This document shows, one piece after another, positions 9,869-16,851 of a DNA stretch of 64,000 nucleotides. The translations under genes were made by a program, and so were the position numbers. The first letter of the stretch is position 1. Each line of letters starts with the position of its first letter. Source of the stretch: Streptococcus suis (GTDB lineage Bacteria > Bacillota > Bacilli > Lactobacillales > Streptococcaceae); the NCBI GenBank assembly GCA_029593465.1, contig JAKTNK010000006.1:56865-120864 (forward strand), read 5' to 3'. Under the pieces are notes generated by a model. The model was not told the origin of the DNA and searched no databases. It saw only the letters and a program-made list of their open reading frames with translations.

Positions 9869-9877
9869 ATTATACCA
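9869..9877 (-). promoter_or_regulatory. Extended -10 promoter of the popT operon
   Basis: Minus strand TGGTATAAT (TATAAT at 9874-9869). No good -35. The site is in a near palindrome with a second TATAAT on the plus strand (9859-9864). Confidence 0.6.
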
Positions 9878-9940
9878 TTTTTTGTGATGATAAGCCTTAG
9901 ATGAAGGTTCTTATTGCCTTTGCTATTTCCAGTGACGAGC

Positions 9941-10501
9941 CTATGCTTTTTTAGGGATAAAGAAGCCTGCCTGTACGGTCAGTAGTAGGGAAAGGCTAAG
10001 GGTGACAAGGATGAAAGTGGATAGACCTGCAATGCCATTGACAGTAAAAGAATACCAGACAGCAGATACCCCTTTAGGCGCATAAGATCCCCAAAAGATA
10101 ACACCGGCTAGGAAATGCCAGAAATAGCGAACACCGACCGCTAAAAAGCTAGCCAGCAAGCCGATAAACCAAGCTTTTTTCGTTTTATGAGCTCGAATAG
10201 CTGTTTGGAGATTAGCTGATAAAAGGCCTGCCAAGCCCATTGAGATAAAAGCCAAGATATACTCGATCAGCACTTGTGACAAGGAGAGATAATAGACCTT
10301 GCCTAAGATAAAATGCATGAGCCCCCAGATGAGACCGGCCAAAAGACCATATTTTGTTCCGCGACGCAAGGCGAAAAGAACTAGAGGGATAGCGCCAAAG
10401 GAAGGGGAGAACCAATTCGCAAAGTCTGGGATAAAAGATAGTACCATTGCCAAGGCTGCAAAAATAGCGGCTTCAATGAGCGCATTAAGATTTTTAGACA
10501 T
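9941..10501 (-). CDS. thiT: Thiamine ECF-transporter S component ThiT
   Basis: Substrate-binding membrane subunit of an energy-coupling-factor transporter; it captures thiamine and works with the shared EcfA/EcfT module encoded elsewhere. The 186-residue protein has six hydrophobic segments and the ThiT hallmarks: the N-terminal EAAIFAALAMVLSFIP helix, GAIPLVLFALRRGTKYGLLAG, and the aromatic-rich region VRYFWHFLAGVIFWGSYAP, which contains the thiamine-site aromatics. A longer in-frame TTG start would remove the SD AAGGAG, so the ATG at 10501 is used. A TPP riboswitch upstream confirms the substrate. Monocistronic. Confidence 0.93.
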   Translation of the reverse strand: MSKNLNALIEAAIFAALAMVLSFIPDFANWFSPSFGAIPLVLFALRRGTKYGLLAGLIWGLMHFILGKVYYLSLSQVLIEYILAFISMGLAGLLSANLQTAIRAHKTKKAWFIGLLASFLAVGVRYFWHFLAGVIFWGSYAPKGVSAVWYSFTVNGIAGLSTFILVTLSLSLLLTVQAGFFIPKKA

Positions 10502-10533
10502 TAAAAGACTCCTTTTCAAATGAAGGGAGTCTT
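10502..10533 (-). promoter_or_regulatory. Riboswitch expression platform that hides the thiT SD
   Basis: On the minus strand AAGACTCC (10533-10526) can pair with GGAGTCTT (10512-10505). The right arm includes the SD AAGGAG (10514-10509) and is followed by TTTT, so it can act as a terminator, as an SD mask, or as both. Confidence 0.7.
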
Positions 10534-10550
10534 ATCGTTAATCATGATGA

Positions 10551-10633
10551 CACAATTCCTACGCTGGTACTAACCAGATCAGGTTGATAAGGATTCCACT
10601 AAAGTGGTCTCAGCCGTGAGGCACTCCCTTGTG
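10551..10633 (-). promoter_or_regulatory. TPP riboswitch (THI box)
   Basis: Minus-strand aptamer with the conserved GGCTGAGA, the ACCTGATCTGGTTAGTACC block and the closing GCGTAGG. The outer P1 stem is CACAA (10633-10629) with TTGTG (10555-10551). Binding of thiamine pyrophosphate is expected to turn thiT off. Confidence 0.95.
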
Positions 10634-10700
10634 ATATTTAATTAAAGGTATTTATCCCATTTTCAAAGGGAAAATGATACCGTTTACAGTTAGTTTATCG

Positions 10701-10732
10701 AAAAAAAACCATCCTGTCAACAGGAAGGTTTT
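10701..10732 (-). terminator. Terminator of the GH25 muramidase gene
   Basis: Minus strand AAAACCTTCCTG / CAGGATGGTTTT with loop TTGA and a run of eight T. Confidence 0.85.
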
Positions 10733-11606
10733 AATTGCCTTGGGCTGTTTTACTTGGCAGTTGACCGAAGAGTTTTTTGTAGGTCTTGCCAATGTCTTTA
10801 TTAACAGCAATTTGATTTAGGTCGAGAGGCTTATTAAAGCCAGCGAGGTAACCTTGGGAGGTGTATTGATGAAGATCGTACTTGAGTACGGTATTGGGGG
10901 CTTCCTCGTAGTAGCCGGAGTCAGTACCGTAGGTCGGGAACCAAATCGCATCAAAGTTTTTCGTTGAAATGCTATGTTCTTCCATGAAGTAAGTCCCAAT
11001 GTAGATACCAATATTTTTGGCACCCAGTTTTTTGAGTTCACTGCGAAAAGCTTCGACCCCCTTATCCATATTTTCCATCGTTTTTTCTTCGACGTCAAGC
11101 CAGTAGTAGGTTGGTTTGTAAGGAGAGGCTTTCTTGTAAAAAATCCGGGCTTCCTCTTTCATCTCTTCAACACTTTTTCCCATGACGTAAGCATAGACAG
11201 CTACTGGAACCTTGCGCTTTTGGAATTCTGTAATATGTTGTTTATAAGACTTATCAACGCCCTTTGCGTTGGTAGCATTGTTATCAATCCCAATACCTGA
11301 CCCTCCAAAGACACGAACGATTACCCCAGAAATAGTTGTGGCTAGGGTATCATAGTCAATTTCTTCAGGTCGTTGCCATGCCGAAAGGTCGATGATAGGA
11401 TTCAGGGACGTAATGACGTCTGTTTTTTCTGTACTTGTTGCCGTTGTCTTCACCTTAGAAGCAGTGCTTGCACGAGGGATACTTGCTTTAGCAGCGTTCA
11501 ATTGTGCCGAACGTGCTAAGGAAGCATGAATTTGGGCAATCACTAAGATTAAGAGGGGGAGTCCCAAGAATATCAAGGCAACAAATGGCTTAATTCTCTT
11601 TCTCAT
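10731..11606 (-). CDS. GH25-family muramidase (lysozyme), membrane anchored
   Basis: Cleaves the MurNAc-GlcNAc bond of peptidoglycan. The 291 residues consist of a basic start, one hydrophobic segment (about 8-27) acting as an uncleaved anchor, a Ser/Thr/Ala linker to about 65, and a GH25 domain. Catalytic candidates are D73 in IIDLSAWQ and the WLDVEE motif (D171, E173, E174), plus the usual late YGTDSGYY and LHQYTSQG strands. The protein should sit outside the membrane. The promoter TTGATT-17-TACAAT ends only 8 bases before the ATG, so the mRNA may have almost no leader. Monocistronic with its own terminator. Confidence 0.88.
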   Translation of the reverse strand: MRKRIKPFVALIFLGLPLLILVIAQIHASLARSAQLNAAKASIPRASTASKVKTTATSTEKTDVITSLNPIIDLSAWQRPEEIDYDTLATTISGVIVRVFGGSGIGIDNNATNAKGVDKSYKQHITEFQKRKVPVAVYAYVMGKSVEEMKEEARIFYKKASPYKPTYYWLDVEEKTMENMDKGVEAFRSELKKLGAKNIGIYIGTYFMEEHSISTKNFDAIWFPTYGTDSGYYEEAPNTVLKYDLHQYTSQGYLAGFNKPLDLNQIAVNKDIGKTYKKLFGQLPSKTAQGN

Positions 11607-11614
11607 CGTCCTAT

Positions 11615-11643
11615 ATTGTAACTTAAAAAATACAAAAAATCAA
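11615..11643 (-). promoter_or_regulatory. Promoter at the GH25 gene start
   Basis: Minus strand TTGATT (11643-11638), 17 bases, TACAAT (11620-11615). The predicted transcription start falls at about 11608, two bases before the ATG. Confidence 0.6.
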
Positions 11644-11702
11644 AGCAACTTGCCTTGAAAAGCCATGGTTAAGGCATTTTGTCACAGAATTGACATATTT
11701 CG

Positions 11703-11719
11703 TATAGTTAAAATTTATA
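11703..11719. promoter_or_regulatory. MET-box-like palindrome 1
   Basis: TATAGTTAAAATTTATA compared with the streptococcal MetR/MtaR box TATAGTT-n3-AACTATA: 12 of 14 palindrome positions agree. The consensus is from memory. Confidence 0.55.
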
Positions 11720-11736
11720 TGAAACCATAGAAAAGA

Positions 11737-11753
11737 TATATTTCTCAACTATA
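11737..11753. promoter_or_regulatory. MET-box-like palindrome 2
   Basis: TATATTTCTCAACTATA agrees with TATAGTT-n3-AACTATA at 13 of 14 palindrome positions. It ends two bases before the -35 of the promoter, a place where an activator would touch RNA polymerase. Confidence 0.65.
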
Positions 11754-11754
11754 A

Positions 11755-11782
11755 TTGCTTTTGTTACAATATTTGTTACAAT
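11755..11782 (+). promoter_or_regulatory. Promoter of the MetE-like gene
   Basis: TTGCTT (11755-11760), 16 bases, TACAAT (11777-11782). A second TTACAAT copy lies at 11764-11770 within a direct repeat of TTTGTTACAATA-like sequence. Confidence 0.65.
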
Positions 11783-11813
11783 AATAGTCATCAAAATGAT
11801 GGGGAGAAGATTT

Positions 11814-12947
11814 ATGGTGAAAAAATATTTTGAACATGTTGGTTCTTTCTTACGTCCAGAAGTCTTGCAAACTGCTCGTGCCGATTATGAACGAGGCAAC
11901 CTTTCAGCTGAAGAGTTGAAGGCTGTCGAAGATAGTGCCATCAGAGATTTGGTGGATAAACAATTAGCTGCTGGCTTGGAAAAGGTAACCGATGGTGAAT
12001 TTCGCCGTGCTTACTGGCATTTGGACTTCTTTTGGGGACTAGGAGGAATCGAGCATGTTCAGGCTGCATCGGGTTATCACTTTCACGGAGAAGAAACCAA
12101 GGCTGATTCGGCTCTAATTGCAGGCAAAATTACAGGTCATAACCACCCCTTTGTTGACGCTTATCGGTTTTTGAAAGCCTATGTTGATGCTAAAGGAGTG
12201 GCTGTCGAAGCTAAGTACACGATTCCATCGCCAGCACAATGTTATTTTGAGTTGATTCGTGATGACGAGCATGTGGAACGCTTGAATGCTATCTATCCAG
12301 ATTTTGAATACTTTCGCCGAGATTTAACAGCAGCTTATTTACAAGTCATTTCGGACTTAGTAGCTGCCGGCTTAAAAACATTACAAGTTGATGATTGTAC
12401 TTGGGGTGTTCTGGTTGACGATCAGTTCTTGACCGCTTGGGGGCAAGCCCAAGGAAAAACAAAAGATGAAGTCAGAGATGATCTGGCAAGTTTATTTTTA
12501 ACCTTGAACAATGATGTTTACCAAAATGTGCCAGACGGCTTAGTGGTTAATACGCATGTGTGCCGAGGGAACTTTCATTCGACTTGGGCAACATCAGGAG
12601 GTTACAAGCCTATCGCAAAAGAACTCTTTGGGGATGAGGCGGCTAAAACCTATTTCCTTGAATTTGACAATGAGCGTTCAGGAGATTTTTCACCCCTGAC
12701 GGCCTTCCAAGATCCAGAAAAAGTTGCAGTGTTGGGCTTAATCACTTCTAAATTTCCAGAACTTGAATCAAAAGATGAGCTTGTTGCTAGGCTACGTGAA
12801 GCCAGTCAGTATCTACCTTTAGAGCAGCTTTGGATTTCAACCCAATGTGGCTTTGCCTCAACAGAAGAAGGCAACATCTTAACAGAAGACGATCAGTGGA
12901 AGAAGTTAGCACTTGTTAAAGAGGTTATTGACACTGTTTGGGGCTAA
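11814..12947 (+). CDS. MetE C-terminal-domain-like methyltransferase (YxjG/YxjH type)
   Basis: A 377-residue stand-alone version of the catalytic half of cobalamin-independent methionine synthase. The zinc ligands expected for activating a thiol substrate are present: H248 and C250 in NTHVCRGNFH, a glutamate in FLEFDNERSGDF (E283), and C345 in ISTQCGFAS. The substrate-binding N-terminal half of MetE is absent, as in the YxjG/YxjH group, so the methyl donor is uncertain. The start at 11814 is chosen because GGGGAG lies seven bases upstream; a longer ATG includes that SD. Two MET-box-like sites upstream suggest MtaR control and a role in methionine supply. Confidence 0.85.
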   Translation: MVKKYFEHVGSFLRPEVLQTARADYERGNLSAEELKAVEDSAIRDLVDKQLAAGLEKVTDGEFRRAYWHLDFFWGLGGIEHVQAASGYHFHGEETKADSALIAGKITGHNHPFVDAYRFLKAYVDAKGVAVEAKYTIPSPAQCYFELIRDDEHVERLNAIYPDFEYFRRDLTAAYLQVISDLVAAGLKTLQVDDCTWGVLVDDQFLTAWGQAQGKTKDEVRDDLASLFLTLNNDVYQNVPDGLVVNTHVCRGNFHSTWATSGGYKPIAKELFGDEAAKTYFLEFDNERSGDFSPLTAFQDPEKVAVLGLITSKFPELESKDELVARLREASQYLPLEQLWISTQCGFASTEEGNILTEDDQWKKLALVKEVIDTVWG

Positions 12948-13083
12948 GTCTTTTAACAGGGGGTCAGGAATATCTAAGACACATTGCCCAATTTTGAGCA
13001 TTTTTGACTGAAGAATTGAAAGGCAGAGTAAGGTTAAACACAAGAGATTGGGAGGCAGGTATGTTTTTCCTGTTCTTGTTTAC

Positions 13084-13089
13084 TATAAT
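13084..13089 (+). promoter_or_regulatory. Likely -10 box of the hydrolase gene
   Basis: TATAAT with no convincing -35. The 187-base gap before it (12948-13134) shows nothing else. Confidence 0.4.
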
Positions 13090-13134
13090 GAATGTCACCT
13101 AAGGGCATCATAATGGATTAAGGAGAAGGCGATA

Positions 13135-13887
13135 ATGAGTAATCTCTATTATTTGGGAGGATTGGGCGGGAATGCCTATCATGTTAAAGACTTGGAAAAT
13201 TTTTTAGGTGAGCCTATGACAGTCATTGATTTACCTGGTCATGGTTGTCATTATGAAGATCGGGTGACTAGTCCAGAAGAATTGTTGGATTGGTTTAAAG
13301 ACAAGGTGCCTGCTAAGGACTCATTTGTTCTGATTGCCCATTCAATGGGAGCTAATTTGGCGCCTTTTTTGGCTAAGCATTGCCCTAATATAGAAAAGTT
13401 GGTATTGCTGGATGGTGGTTATTATCAGTTTGATTCCTTTTGTTCCTTAGATGAGGACTTGAAAGAGACCAAAACTTTCTTAGCAGAAACAGTCACGACA
13501 GACCTCGAAAACTTGGTGAAAGAAGAAAAAGCCAGTGCTTGTTACTGGTCTTCGAATCTGGAGACAGCTTTGCGTGAGAGCTTTGTTTGGCGGCAAGGTA
13601 CTTATCAGTTGAATGTGAATCAAGATAGTGTTTTGGCGTTAATTAGTCTTCAAAGGCAATTAGAGGGCTATCTTGCTTTGGTAGGCTGTCCGACTTTACT
13701 GATCGCTCAGTCTGATCAAGAGTTACTGCCACTAAAAGCAGAGATGTTAGAGCAAGTACCGAAGTCTATTTTTGTGGATAAAACGCTTGATTGTGGGCAT
13801 AGCCCTCACGAGGAAAAACCTCAAGAAACAGCTGCCCTTATAAGCTGTTTTCTTGATAGAGAAAAGGTTTTAAGGGCAGAAGGGTAA
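13135..13887 (+). CDS. Alpha/beta-fold hydrolase
   Basis: A 250-residue protein with the order expected of an alpha/beta hydrolase: an oxyanion-hole turn LGGLGGNAYH (7-16), LPGHG (33-37), the nucleophile elbow IAHSMGAN with Ser70, and a late histidine in LDCGHSPHEEKP (about 222). The elbow has Ala-His-Ser-Met-Gly rather than Gly at the first place, which is common in this family. No signal peptide, so it is cytosolic. The start has AAGGAG upstream. Substrate unknown; no operon partner. A small-molecule esterase or thioesterase role would be a guess. Confidence 0.8.
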   Translation: MSNLYYLGGLGGNAYHVKDLENFLGEPMTVIDLPGHGCHYEDRVTSPEELLDWFKDKVPAKDSFVLIAHSMGANLAPFLAKHCPNIEKLVLLDGGYYQFDSFCSLDEDLKETKTFLAETVTTDLENLVKEEKASACYWSSNLETALRESFVWRQGTYQLNVNQDSVLALISLQRQLEGYLALVGCPTLLIAQSDQELLPLKAEMLEQVPKSIFVDKTLDCGHSPHEEKPQETAALISCFLDREKVLRAEG

Positions 13888-13934
13888 GCGTACTATCTTT
13901 TTTGACATAGAATTGCTTTTTGATAAAACGATGC

Positions 13935-13963
13935 TAGTCAAACTAAGGTTTTTTTGAGATAAT
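13935..13963 (+). promoter_or_regulatory. Promoter giving a leaderless mRNA for the S component
   Basis: TAGTCA (13935-13940), 17 bases, GATAAT (13958-13963). Standard spacing puts +1 at 13970, the A of the start codon. Confidence 0.5.
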
Positions 13964-13969
13964 AGCTTT

Positions 13970-14473
13970 ATGAGACACACAAGATGGCAGCTGCAACTCA
14001 GACAAATGACAAAAATAGCTTTGTTATCAGCGCTTTGCGTGGTTCTTCGCTATGCGTTTGCCCCTTTTCCTAATATCCAACCTATTTCAGCCCTTTTTTT
14101 CGTGCTAGTCACCGTTGAAGGATTAGGCTTTGCAGTCCTGGTTATGAGCCTTAGTATGTTAATATCTTCCTTTTTGCTAGGCTTTGGGATTTGGGTCATT
14201 TTTCAAATCATTAGTTTTGCAGTAGTGCTGGTAATCTGGCGTTTCTTACCCAAGCGTTCAGGTTCTGTATGGGCAACAATCCTATCAGGTGTTCTAGCCT
14301 TTGGTTACGGCATTGTGATTGATAGTTTAATGGCTCCCATATTTGGGATGCCCTGGTGGTCGTATGTTTTGGCAGGTCTTCCTTTCAATCTGAATCATGC
14401 GCTATCAACCCTGTGTTTCTACCCCTTATTACATTTAATTTTAAGGAGATATTATGATGAAAAAAGTCATTAA
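13970..14473 (+). CDS. ECF transporter S component (predicted cobalamin-type)
   Basis: A 167-residue integral membrane protein with about five to six hydrophobic helices and a basic N-terminus (MRHTRWQLQLRQ), matching ECF substrate-binding subunits. Motifs such as LSALCVVLRYAFAPFPNIQP and the late GMPWWSYVLAGLPFNLNHA are of the type seen in S components annotated as cobalamin related. It overlaps the DUF4430 lipoprotein by 20 bases, and that partner has the fold of the C-terminal domain of transcobalamin. No Shine-Dalgarno precedes the ATG; the -10 box is only 6 bases away. The substrate is an inference from the pairing. The energising EcfAT unit is not in this window. Confidence 0.78.
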   Translation: MRHTRWQLQLRQMTKIALLSALCVVLRYAFAPFPNIQPISALFFVLVTVEGLGFAVLVMSLSMLISSFLLGFGIWVIFQIISFAVVLVIWRFLPKRSGSVWATILSGVLAFGYGIVIDSLMAPIFGMPWWSYVLAGLPFNLNHALSTLCFYPLLHLILRRYYDEKSH

Positions 14474-14834
14474 ACCCATTGTTTTGATGAGCTCATTGCT
14501 ACTGTTAGCTGCCTGTGATAAGGGTGAGTCCAGTAAGACTGTCGATTCAGACGATATTAAGGTGACGGTTTCCGTTAAACCTAAGGGCGAAAAAGCTGAA
14601 GAAAAACAAGTCGTTGTTGATAAAGATGATTCTGTTATGGACGCTTTAGAGGAAGGATACGAAGTTGAAGAGGATAAAGGGTTTGTGACGGAAATTGATG
14701 GTCATAAACAAGATCCAAGTAAGAACCTCTACTGGATGTATAAAGTTAATGGCGAAATGGCAGATAAGGGCGCTGAAGAAAAAGTGGTCAAAGAAGGCGA
14801 TAAGATTGAGTTTTATCAAGAGGTTGTTAACTAA
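14454..14834 (+). CDS. DUF4430 lipoprotein paired with the ECF S component
   Basis: A 126-residue lipoprotein: signal peptide with lipobox LLAAC (Cys21 when counting from the first Met), then one DUF4430 domain (about 35-126) with the characteristic DSVMDALEE and NLYWMYKVNGEMADKG blocks. DUF4430 resembles the C-terminal domain of transcobalamin and intrinsic factor. It likely presents a ligand to the overlapping membrane S component. Two adjacent ATG codons follow AAGGAG; the second has better spacing but the difference is one residue. Very rich in Lys, Asp and Glu. Ends in a terminator shared with pepF. Confidence 0.82.
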   Translation: MMKKVIKPIVLMSSLLLLAACDKGESSKTVDSDDIKVTVSVKPKGEKAEEKQVVVDKDDSVMDALEEGYEVEEDKGFVTEIDGHKQDPSKNLYWMYKVNGEMADKGAEEKVVKEGDKIEFYQEVVN

Positions 14835-14836
14835 CT

Positions 14837-14872
14837 GAAAAGACACTGATGGAATACATCAATGTCTTTTTT
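14837..14872. terminator. Terminator between the lipoprotein gene and pepF
   Basis: Stem AAAGACACTGATG / CATCAATGTCTTT with one G-U pair, loop GAATA, T run after and A run before. Confidence 0.8.
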
Positions 14873-14886
14873 AGTTTGAGAAACGC

Positions 14887-16686
14887 TTAACGATTTTCTA
14901 ACCGTTCGCTATAAGCAATGATTTGATCAACCGTCTCATTTAAAAATCGTATGGTATCTTTTAATGGTTTGTCAGTTGTGATGTCAGCACCGATGAGTTT
15001 GGCTGTTTCAATCGGTGTTCGACTGCCACCTGACTTGAGAAAAGCTAGCCAATCTTCTGCGCCACTAGCCTTTTGTTTGAGGTTGAGGTAACCTGCAGTT
15101 GCTAACACAAGACCAGCAGAGTAGGTGTAGCTATAAAGGCCCATGTAATAGTGGGCTTGGCGCATCCAGGTCAGTGCTGCATCATCGTCGATATCGATAG
15201 CATCGCCCCAAAATGCCGTGAGGACTTCTTTCATAAACGTATTGAGCTGTTCAGCCCCAAAGGTTCCACCTGCTTCAATTAAGTCATAGACCTTGCGTTG
15301 AAAGGCAGCTTCAAGTAAATGCGTGATAAAATTATGGAAGTAGGTATCTGTTAACCGATGAGCTAAGGCAAAGCGTTTTTGACGCGGGTTATCAAACTGG
15401 TGCTCCAAATAATCACTCAACAAGAGTTCATTGAAGGTCGATGGCGCTTCAACATAGTAAGTTGACATGTGCGTGTTATAGTAAGATTGATGGTTGTCTG
15501 AATAGATAAACTGACCTGAGTGTCCAATCTCATGAATAAGGGTATAAACATCAGACAAGCGTCCTGTCCAGCTCATCAAGATATAAGGATGAACTCTATA
15601 AGGATCAGCAGCATAACCGCCAGAGTCTTTATTTTCATTGGCAGCAAAGTCCACCCAACGCTCTTTTTGGTAGCATTCGATGGTTCTAGAGTAGTCTTCT
15701 CCTAGCGGAGCGACTGATTTCATGACCAATTCATAAGCATCATCAATAGATACTTCTGGATTGAGCTCGTTGTCAATGTCTAACTTCCAATCGGCAAAGG
15801 TCATCTTATCTAAGCCATTGACGGCAGCAACGTGTTTGAGGTATTTTTGAGCGACAGGGCCAAATTCAGACATGATAAGGTCGATTTGACGTTCAAACAT
15901 ACGATAATCAACTTCTTGTTCGTCCAATAAATAATCGTAAACAGAATCATAGCCACGCATGTCAGCAATCAATTTTTCAGACCTCACCTTAGCTAAATAG
16001 GCAGCTGCGGCAGCATTTTGATGAGCTCGAAGGCCTTTTGAGAATGAACGAAAGGCTTTTTCGCGAACCGCAGCATCCTCATGATTTTGATAAAAATTTT
16101 CGTAGGTGACAAAAGAGTTTTTGTAGGTTTTGCCATCAACAGTGAAGTCTTCCATGGCAAAATCACCAGCTCGCATTTTGGTGTAAATATCGTAAGGGGC
16201 GTTGAGCACTTCGCGCAAGTTAGATAAGGTTTTTTCAACGTTAGGGTCAAGCAAGTGTTTTTTTTGGCGTTTTGCCTGACGGATAACGGCACTAAAGTGT
16301 TTATCTTTTGCCAACTCATCTAAAATAGTATCATCAGCCCTTGCTAAAGCCGTATCAAAGAAGCTCAAAGCAACACTTGCCTTCGTTGCAAAATCATCAC
16401 CAGCTTTAGCGATTTCGGCAAATTCCTCACTTGAAAAATCCGTTGTCTGTGGCATAAAGGCATAGGTGGTGATGTGGCTTATTTGGATGTAAATGTGTTC
16501 TAATGCCATCAAGGCCTGAGCAAAATCATCGGCAGTATTAAGGTTGTTTTCGTAGTTACGTACAAAAAGATCAATATCTCCCAAAGCTTTATCAATAGCT
16601 AAGAGAAAATCTTGGCGATCTTTGTAAAGTGCTGTTAAATCCCAAAGTTCCTTTTCAGGAAAGGATGACCGTTTCTTTAATTCCAT
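14887..16686 (-). CDS. pepF: Oligoendopeptidase F
   Basis: Zinc metallopeptidase of the M3 family that trims peptides of about 7-17 residues in the cytosol. The 599 residues match the family length. The zinc motif HEIGH (His at about 385) is in TLIHEIGHSGQF, followed by the third ligand in EAPSTFNELLLSDYL. The long helical N-terminal domain is typical. The start at 16686 is set by GGAGA eight bases upstream; an ATG six bases earlier is too close to it. Monocistronic, divergent from ppc. Confidence 0.96.
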   Translation of the reverse strand: MELKKRSSFPEKELWDLTALYKDRQDFLLAIDKALGDIDLFVRNYENNLNTADDFAQALMALEHIYIQISHITTYAFMPQTTDFSSEEFAEIAKAGDDFATKASVALSFFDTALARADDTILDELAKDKHFSAVIRQAKRQKKHLLDPNVEKTLSNLREVLNAPYDIYTKMRAGDFAMEDFTVDGKTYKNSFVTYENFYQNHEDAAVREKAFRSFSKGLRAHQNAAAAAYLAKVRSEKLIADMRGYDSVYDYLLDEQEVDYRMFERQIDLIMSEFGPVAQKYLKHVAAVNGLDKMTFADWKLDIDNELNPEVSIDDAYELVMKSVAPLGEDYSRTIECYQKERWVDFAANENKDSGGYAADPYRVHPYILMSWTGRLSDVYTLIHEIGHSGQFIYSDNHQSYYNTHMSTYYVEAPSTFNELLLSDYLEHQFDNPRQKRFALAHRLTDTYFHNFITHLLEAAFQRKVYDLIEAGGTFGAEQLNTFMKEVLTAFWGDAIDIDDDAALTWMRQAHYYMGLYSYTYSAGLVLATAGYLNLKQKASGAEDWLAFLKSGGSRTPIETAKLIGADITTDKPLKDTIRFLNETVDQIIAYSERLENR

Positions 16687-16807
16687 AAGCATATCTCCAT
16701 CGTTTTTTTTCTAGTATAACAAAATCTTGTTGATTTTCATAAGTATTCTTGTTGAGGTTGATGATAGAAGAAAAATAGGATTATGTCGTGCGATTTATCA
16801 CAAAAAA

Positions 16808-16816
16808 TGATATGAT
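16808..16816 (+). promoter_or_regulatory. Extended -10 promoter of ppc
   Basis: TGATATGAT (TATGAT at 16811-16816); the -35 is poor. Confidence 0.5.
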
Positions 16817-16851
16817 AAAGGTTACTAGAGAAAAGAAATGGAGGGTTTTGC

